Assembly: GCA_018263435.1 (NCBI GenBank)
Contig: JAANXD010000077.1
Coordinates: 1 to 64,000, forward strand
Length of the DNA: 64,000 nucleotides
Direction of reading: 5' to 3'
Source of the DNA: Candidatus Scalindua arabica
GTDB lineage: Bacteria; Planctomycetota; Brocadiia; Brocadiales; Scalinduaceae
The notes beneath the pieces were generated by a model, which was not told where the DNA came from, made no database searches, and was given only the letters and a program-made list of their open reading frames with translations. The translations under genes were made by a program, and so were the position numbers. The number at the start of each line of letters is the position of its first letter. Position 1 is the stretch's first letter. Below are positions 58,985 through 64,000 of the stretch, one piece after another.

Positions 58985-60004
58985 TTAACAACTAACATTC
59001 GCTAATTTTAAGTTTTTATCAATTTCTTCATTTATGATTGCAGCAGCTTTTATGGCATTAATCCCATCTTCACCGGAGACAACAGGTTGTTCACCGTTAT
59101 TTATACAACTAACAAATGATTCCAGTTCTTTTCTCAATGGTTCCTGGTTGTTCATTTTTATTCGTTCGATTTTTAACATATCTCCAAATGAAAAGTTCTT
59201 GAGATCTGTAATGGTTGAAACGCCTTTACTTTCAGGATCAATAGATTTTAAGGTTAACTTTGGAGATTTCTTGTAAATAAGAGCATCTTGTCTTTGATAA
59301 TCAAGCGATATATAGGAATTTTCAGAGAAAAGACGAATCCTTCTCATTGGCTCAAAAGAAACCCTGCTTGCCGTGATGTTTGCTACGCAACCATTTTCAA
59401 ATTGGATGCGAGCGTTTGCAATATCTTCTTTGTCAGATATTACACCTACACCAACAGCATCTATCTTTTTTACTTTAGACTTGGAAAGGTCCAGTATAAT
59501 ATCTATATCGTGAATCATCAAGTCTAAGACCACGCCTATATCGGCAGAGCGGAACGTAAATGGACTTAACCTGTGGCATTCTATGAATTTTACAGTAATA
59601 TCAAGTTTCTGGATTGCCTCTATAGCAGGATTAAATCTTTCTATGTAACCCGGTTGCAATATTGTAGAGGTTTCTTTACTTAATTTTATTAAATCTTCTG
59701 CCTCAGATACTGTTCCGGTCATGGGTTTTTCTACTAATACATGAATACCGTTTTTAAGCAGCTCTTTGGTGATTTCATAATGAGACTTGGTAGGAACAAC
59801 TACACTGGCGGCATCAACCTTGTTTAAGATGTCTTTGAATGAACTATAATATTTGGTATTGCAACGCTGTGCTACTGCTTCACCCGCATTCTTGTCAATG
59901 TCTACAACCCCGACAAGGCTTACTTCCGGTATCTCAGAATAGATTCGTGCATGTTCTTTGCCGAGATGGCCTGTTCCAATAACTGCGATCTTTAATTTTT
60001 TCAA
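58985..60004 (-). CDS. Gfo/Idh/MocA-family oxidoreductase
   Basis: 339 residues of the NAD(P)-dependent Gfo/Idh/MocA family: GTGHLGKEHARIYSEIPEVSLVGVVDID (Rossmann), LVEKPMTG with the EKP motif, and a C-terminal alpha/beta domain. It starts 13 bases after lpxA, so the two are a unit. In some bacteria, a Gfo/Idh protein next to lpxA (GnnA) oxidises UDP-GlcNAc on the way to the diamino sugar that LpxA then acylates. The transaminase GnnB is not in the window, so this is a possibility only. Confidence 0.82.
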   Translation of the reverse strand: MKKLKIAVIGTGHLGKEHARIYSEIPEVSLVGVVDIDKNAGEAVAQRCNTKYYSSFKDILNKVDAASVVVPTKSHYEITKELLKNGIHVLVEKPMTGTVSEAEDLIKLSKETSTILQPGYIERFNPAIEAIQKLDITVKFIECHRLSPFTFRSADIGVVLDLMIHDIDIILDLSKSKVKKIDAVGVGVISDKEDIANARIQFENGCVANITASRVSFEPMRRIRLFSENSYISLDYQRQDALIYKKSPKLTLKSIDPESKGVSTITDLKNFSFGDMLKIERIKMNNQEPLRKELESFVSCINNGEQPVVSGEDGINAIKAAAIINEEIDKNLKLANVSC

Positions 60005-60017
60005 AGCCTTGTATCTC

Positions 60018-60836
60018 TTATGATGGATTTGTTAATGCTGACCGTAATGACTCTCTGTATCTACCAAATTTTCCTTTATCAACGTTTCTAAAGAAATCTA
60101 TTAATGCCTTTATTTCTGGCATCAAATTATCCTGATTCTCTAACTCAGAAAGTATCTGACTTCTGTTCAATTGTTCTGTACGAAACAGCTGTTTAAATGC
60201 CCCCTTTATGGCATTTATACTATCCTGTGAAACCCCGGCCCTTTCTAAACCTATTGTATTAACCTTTCGTACCTTGGCAGGGTTTCCTTCCACTATCATG
60301 TAGGGCGGTACATCCTGGACAATTCTGGTGAGCCCGCCCACATATGAGTGTTGGCCAATGGTAGCAAAAGGTTGTATACCTGCAAGACCCATTAACTTTG
60401 CATGATTTTCTATCTTTATATGTCCACCTACAAGTACACCATTAGCGATAAGGACGCGGTCTTCAATGATACAATCATGTGCTATATGTGAACATGACAT
60501 AAAAAGGTTATTATTGCCAATAAGTGTTTCGCCTCCTCCTACTTCTGTGCCGGTATTGATTGTGACACATTCCCGAATAACATTGTTGCTGCCAATTATG
60601 AGTCTTGATTGTTCACCGTAATATTTTAAATCCTGTGGTTCAGAACCTACCACGGCGTTGTGAAATATTACATTATTGCTGGCCAGAGTGGTATTGCCGG
60701 TGATTGTGACATTATTTTTAATAACGTTTCCATCGCCAATATTCACGTTTTTGTCAATTACAGACAGGGGTCCGATTTCAACGTCTTTACCGATTATAGC
60801 TTGAGGATGAATTATGGCGGTTGGATGTATTTTCAT
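60018..60836 (-). CDS. lpxA: UDP-N-acetylglucosamine O-acyltransferase
   Basis: 272 residues of left-handed beta helix hexapeptide repeats. LpxA features are FHNAVVGSEPQDLKYYGEQSRLIIG, NVIRECVTINTGTE, and the catalytic histidine in SHIAHDCIIEDRV. It transfers an acyl chain from ACP to UDP-GlcNAc in the first lipid A step. The C-terminal helical part is present. It is followed closely by the Gfo/Idh gene and preceded by lpxC, a common diderm arrangement. Confidence 0.96.
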   Translation of the reverse strand: MKIHPTAIIHPQAIIGKDVEIGPLSVIDKNVNIGDGNVIKNNVTITGNTTLASNNVIFHNAVVGSEPQDLKYYGEQSRLIIGSNNVIRECVTINTGTEVGGGETLIGNNNLFMSCSHIAHDCIIEDRVLIANGVLVGGHIKIENHAKLMGLAGIQPFATIGQHSYVGGLTRIVQDVPPYMIVEGNPAKVRKVNTIGLERAGVSQDSINAIKGAFKQLFRTEQLNRSQILSELENQDNLMPEIKALIDFFRNVDKGKFGRYRESLRSALTNPS

Positions 60837-60962
60837 TTGTTTTGTGTTTATTAGATTAGTAATAAAGTTAATGCGAAGGAAACTTTTTATAAACGAAAAT
60901 TATAATGAGCCTTGGCGTAAGTTAATTGAATTGTACAATAAATTAATGTGGTGTGCTTTGGC

Positions 60963-61835
60963 TTAATTATGTACTTGCTTCTTAGAACTTTTAAAGATTT
61001 TCTCGGCCATACATGTGTTTAAATAGTGTCCTGATTTAGTTGCAACTATACGAGCGTGCAATGTAAGATTAGTCAGATAAAGATCGCCTATAATGTCCAG
61101 TATCTTATGTCTGACACATTCATCTGGAAACCGCAGATTAGCAGGGGTCATAGATAAAGGCTTTGTTATTGTGCCGTCCTCATTCAAGATAAGACTGTTT
61201 TCGTCAGTTACTCCTTTTCCCCATCCTCGCTTTCTGTATTCTTCAATAATTGTGCTAAGCCCGAATGTCCTTGCAGGTGCTATTTCCGTGCTAAAATTGT
61301 TTTCTGTCATTTCAATTTCAAAACATTGTCTATTCAGGAAAGATCCGTTGAAATCAAGGATATAAGAAAGGGATAGTCCTTTGTCATATGGTACAGCTAG
61401 TATACTTGAGTCGCCGTCACTTACCTTTAATTCCTCTTGTAGGCAGAAAATATTTTTTGGCTCTCCAAGAGTTTTAATTCCTGTACCTTTTAACAGTTGT
61501 GTAAATACAAGAGAACTGCCGTCTCCTGCTGGTACTTCGTTGCCGTTGATTTCAATTTCTATATTGTCGATACCAAGTCCGGCTAAAGCCGCCATTACAT
61601 GCTCAACACTTTTTACGCCGACTCCCTTTTCTCCTAGTGATACCATCCGATTCGAGCCAGAGAGTGCTTCAACATTTGCCGACACCTTTGGTTGGCTTGC
61701 AATGTCTGTGCGTATGAATTTTATGCCAGTATTTGCAGGAGCAGGTTTAAAGCGAAGTTTAACTCCCTCACCAGTAAAAAGCCCTACTCCAGAATACTCT
61801 ACTATCCTTGAGATTGTTTTTTGTTGATTGTTCAA
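60963..61835 (-). CDS. lpxC: UDP-3-O-acyl-N-acetylglucosamine deacetylase
   Basis: 290 residues. Zinc deacetylase of lipid A synthesis with the SVEHVMAALAGLGIDNIEIEINGNEVPAGDGSS motif, the zinc/acid region VRHKILDIIGDL, and SGHYLNTCMAEKI at the end with the catalytic histidine. Some homologues are fused to FabZ; this one is not. It lies downstream of skp by three bases and upstream of lpxA. The committed step of lipid A synthesis. Confidence 0.95.
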   Translation of the reverse strand: MNNQQKTISRIVEYSGVGLFTGEGVKLRFKPAPANTGIKFIRTDIASQPKVSANVEALSGSNRMVSLGEKGVGVKSVEHVMAALAGLGIDNIEIEINGNEVPAGDGSSLVFTQLLKGTGIKTLGEPKNIFCLQEELKVSDGDSSILAVPYDKGLSLSYILDFNGSFLNRQCFEIEMTENNFSTEIAPARTFGLSTIIEEYRKRGWGKGVTDENSLILNEDGTITKPLSMTPANLRFPDECVRHKILDIIGDLYLTNLTLHARIVATKSGHYLNTCMAEKIFKSSKKQVHN

Positions 61836-61838
61836 ATT

Positions 61839-62453
61839 CTATTTCTTTTCTTTTTCTTTGGAATACTCTGAATTTAAATGTTCAATTACACTTGCCGTGA
61901 TGTCAACGGCTTTTGAATGGTATAATACAGTCCTGATACCTATCTTAAATTGAAGGTCAGAGATTTGTCCGCTGTCCAGTTCTGGTTCTTCCTTCTTGAT
62001 AATAAGATCATAGCTCTCGCTCTCCCCGATTTCTTCAACCTTTTTTACTACTTCACCATAGATTTGTTCGAAGAAAGTTTTATATCTTTTAAGCAGTTGT
62101 CTTTCTGCAAATTTTGCATAGCCTTCCAATTCTACATTTTTTCTTTCCAGCATATCTTCGTTTTTCCTTCTGGTTTCACTGCCTAAATCCAGTAGCTGTG
62201 TCTCTTCGTTCAGATCTATCATTTCCTTCCTTTTTTTGTTTATTTCATCTTGAAGTTCTTTTTCTAAATCCTTCAGGCCCTGGTCTAGATCGGTTCTTTT
62301 TTCGTACTTTTCAAATACCCTGCTTATATCAACTATACCGATCTTAAACCCCTCTGCATTAGCGTCCATGGGATTCATATTCATGGTAGCGATACTTGCA
62401 AGCAAAACAAATACTAAGCATATAATTGGCGTTCTTGTAAATAAGTTTTTCAT
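61839..62453 (-). CDS. skp: Periplasmic chaperone OmpH/Skp family
   Basis: 204 residues from the ATG at 62453 (MKNLFTRTPIICLVFVLLASIAT signal peptide). GIVDISRVFEKYEKRTDLDQGLKDLEKELQDEINKKRKEM and the following long coiled-coil helices are the Skp shape: a trimer with helical tentacles holding unfolded outer-membrane proteins. It is between bamA and lpxC, the usual place. An AAAGGAGAGG ribosome-binding site is 10-13 bases before the chosen start. The ORF track start at 62531 overlaps bamA and adds 26 unrelated residues. Confidence 0.92.
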   Translation of the reverse strand: MKNLFTRTPIICLVFVLLASIATMNMNPMDANAEGFKIGIVDISRVFEKYEKRTDLDQGLKDLEKELQDEINKKRKEMIDLNEETQLLDLGSETRRKNEDMLERKNVELEGYAKFAERQLLKRYKTFFEQIYGEVVKKVEEIGESESYDLIIKKEEPELDSGQISDLQFKIGIRTVLYHSKAVDITASVIEHLNSEYSKEKEKK

Positions 62454-62511
62454 AATAGTAAGTTCCTCTCCTTTCCTGATTTTTAAAGAAGCAGACAATA
62501 AAGGGTTTTCC

Positions 62512-64000
62512 TTACATCCCACTTCCACCAAAATTAAATGTTATAGTTTGTTCATCATCAGAATCTTTTCTTACAAATGGGAAACCAAAGTCAATTGCGA
62601 CCACTGAGTTTCCTAAAAATGGTACACGTGCCCTGAAGCCGAAACCCAGTGAAGCACGCAGGTTGGTGAAATTTATGTCATTTACATCGGTGTCGACTTT
62701 TCCTACATCAACAAAGAATGCACCTCTAACCATGTCTGCGTAAACAGGCATGGTGTATTCAGTTGTTCCAGTTATTAATGCTTTGCCGCCTATTTGTTCT
62801 CTTGATGCCGTGTCGATCGGTCCCACACCTCTGAAGCTAAAACCTCGTATGGAATTAGAGCCTCCTGCAAATAGTCGTTCGAAGATCGGTACACCTTCAT
62901 CTGTGGTTGACTCTACTATACCAAAAGTTCCTCCGTATGAGAGGATATGTTTGCCCCAATTAGGAAAGTCAAACATAGTATGATATTTCTTGCCTTTTGT
63001 TACAAATTTCACTATGTCAACATCAAGGCTTGAGACTTCTAAAGATGAATTGATTTCATAACCTTTGGTAGTGAAGTAACGGCTATTCCGCCTGTCTAAC
63101 TTTGCGCTTAGTGCCAGGCTTAATTTTTGATTACTTCCTTCTAACTCTTTAACAGATTGAGGTGCATTATCGTCAACGTCTTGTACTCCTATTACTTCGT
63201 AGTTTGGGGAAAGTCCCAATCTTAATCCCCTGAACCAGTTTACCTGCTTGCCAACACTTAATTTTCCGCCCTTTCTTTCCTCAATATAGTCTTCCCTCTC
63301 ACGGAGGAAAGCATTAGCGCTGAGACCAAGACTATAGCCTGTGTCGTAAACTGAAGGATTTTGGAATGATAACATTCCTTCTGTTCTTTGAAATCCAGGG
63401 CTAAATCTTAAAGTTATTACGTGTCCTGCACCACGAAATGCATTACCAGAAGTAAAGTCTTTCCAGTCTTTAGGCAGATCAAATAAATCGAAGTTTTTGT
63501 TAGAATACGAAACATCTGCGAAGAGGCCGGCATTGGCACCAAAACCTCCACCAAATCTTAACATTCCGGTCCTTCCCTCTTTTACATTGACGATTACGTT
63601 CTTAGTATTATGTTTTGTGCCGGGTTCGTAGCTGATTGCAGTTGGTGTGCCGGATTCTTGATCGAAATACCCTGTACCTGTTAACCTTTGTTCGCTAATA
63701 TGAACTTTTTCAGTATCAAGCCTTTCTCCAGGAAAAAAGAGTAATTCCCTGCGTATTACAGTGTCTTTTGTCTTGTCGTTACCGGTAACAATAATTTTTT
63801 CTATAAAAAACCTTTCATTCTCTCGAATATCATAGGTTATATCTATTTTGGGTTCAACCTGTTTATAGGTATAGTCGGTTTTCACACTTGCATTAATATA
63901 ACCTTGTCTGCCATAAGCCTTCCGTATCATTTGAGTATCTTTTTGAAGAGATTCTGGTAGGAAGGCACTTCCTTTCATTAATTCGAGCATGTTGCTTATT
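62512..64000 (-). CDS. bamA: Outer-membrane protein assembly factor BamA, C-terminal part (cut by window edge)
   Basis: At least 496 residues run to the window edge, and the frame stays open past the last base, so the N-terminal POTRA domains are missing. What is present is the last POTRA part (IEKIIVTGNDKTKDTVIRRELLFFPGERLDTEKV) and the complete 16-stranded Omp85 barrel (from about VKEGRTGMLRFGGGFGANAGLF), ending in the FNFGGSGM-type terminal strand. The ORF track start at 63990 is not the true start. It inserts beta-barrel proteins into the outer membrane. Confidence 0.95.
   Translation of the reverse strand, partial: ISNMLELMKGSAFLPESLQKDTQMIRKAYGRQGYINASVKTDYTYKQVEPKIDITYDIRENERFFIEKIIVTGNDKTKDTVIRRELLFFPGERLDTEKVHISEQRLTGTGYFDQESGTPTAISYEPGTKHNTKNVIVNVKEGRTGMLRFGGGFGANAGLFADVSYSNKNFDLFDLPKDWKDFTSGNAFRGAGHVITLRFSPGFQRTEGMLSFQNPSVYDTGYSLGLSANAFLREREDYIEERKGGKLSVGKQVNWFRGLRLGLSPNYEVIGVQDVDDNAPQSVKELEGSNQKLSLALSAKLDRRNSRYFTTKGYEINSSLEVSSLDVDIVKFVTKGKKYHTMFDFPNWGKHILSYGGTFGIVESTTDEGVPIFERLFAGGSNSIRGFSFRGVGPIDTASREQIGGKALITGTTEYTMPVYADMVRGAFFVDVGKVDTDVNDINFTNLRASLGFGFRARVPFLGNSVVAIDFGFPFVRKDSDDEQTITFNFGGSGM

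Overview
The window looks like a chromosomal piece of a low-GC Gram-negative bacterium. By eye the GC is about 40%, lower in the accessory parts. The diderm lipid A and outer-membrane genes (bamA, skp, lpxC, lpxA), a c-type cytochrome lipoprotein, a cysteine-type formate dehydrogenase, radical SAM/B12 and glycosyltransferase genes, UbiD and many short dispersed repeats are compatible with a planctomycete of the anammox group (Brocadiales, for example a Scalindua-like organism). That assignment is inference from gene style, not from a marker gene.

Layout. 1-7.5 kb: msrB, a PfkB sugar/nucleoside kinase, a TolC-type outer-membrane protein, a REP-associated transposase between palindromes, and an NtrC-type regulator with its histidine kinase. 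7.5-13.3 kb: copA followed by a dense accessory stretch with BrnT/BrnA, a truncated copA copy, an integron attC-like site next to a Fic gene, an orphan VapB and a Phd/VapC pair. 13.3-24.6 kb: a UbiD decarboxylase carrying an in-frame heptamer repeat, a PGK-like/HhH/glutamate dehydrogenase fusion, an XRE/ImmA-IrrE pair under tandem operators, a cyclic 2,3-diphosphoglycerate synthetase-like protein and two M16 peptidases. 24.9-31.4 kb: two glycosyltransferases, cysC, an M48 lipoprotein peptidase and recQ. 31.5-36.6 kb: a second accessory island with a broken DUF433 toxin-antitoxin locus, DUF6338 with a small partner, and a complete Type II-like restriction-modification system with a controller protein and C-boxes. 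One edge carries a displaced copy of the 3' end of the neighbouring lpd gene.

36.6-48.4 kb: lpd, a DUF559 remnant in inverted repeats, a formate dehydrogenase alpha-type protein, a YHS protein, B12-radical SAM, an MBL hydrolase, a MidA-like methyltransferase, VanZ-like, Smr and GIY-YIG proteins. 48.5-55.8 kb: envelope and secreted proteins (beta-barrel, haem c lipoprotein, Tat-exported phosphoesterase, dCache receptor), a VapBC pair and a frameshifted GNAT. 55.9-64 kb: one long minus-strand block, bamA-skp-lpxC-lpxA-Gfo/Idh, then a promoter and rpsB-tsf-pyrH-frr-tRNALys-tRNAGlu-terminator.

The best candidate for something little described is the 1101-residue fusion at 15.5 kb: a phosphoglycerate kinase fold with changed active-site motifs, joined through a ComEA-type helix-hairpin-helix domain to an intact-looking glutamate dehydrogenase. 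The attC-like site beside Fic, the poly-A tract in the methyltransferase, the chimeric toxin remnant and the slippery-site GNAT are further points of interest.
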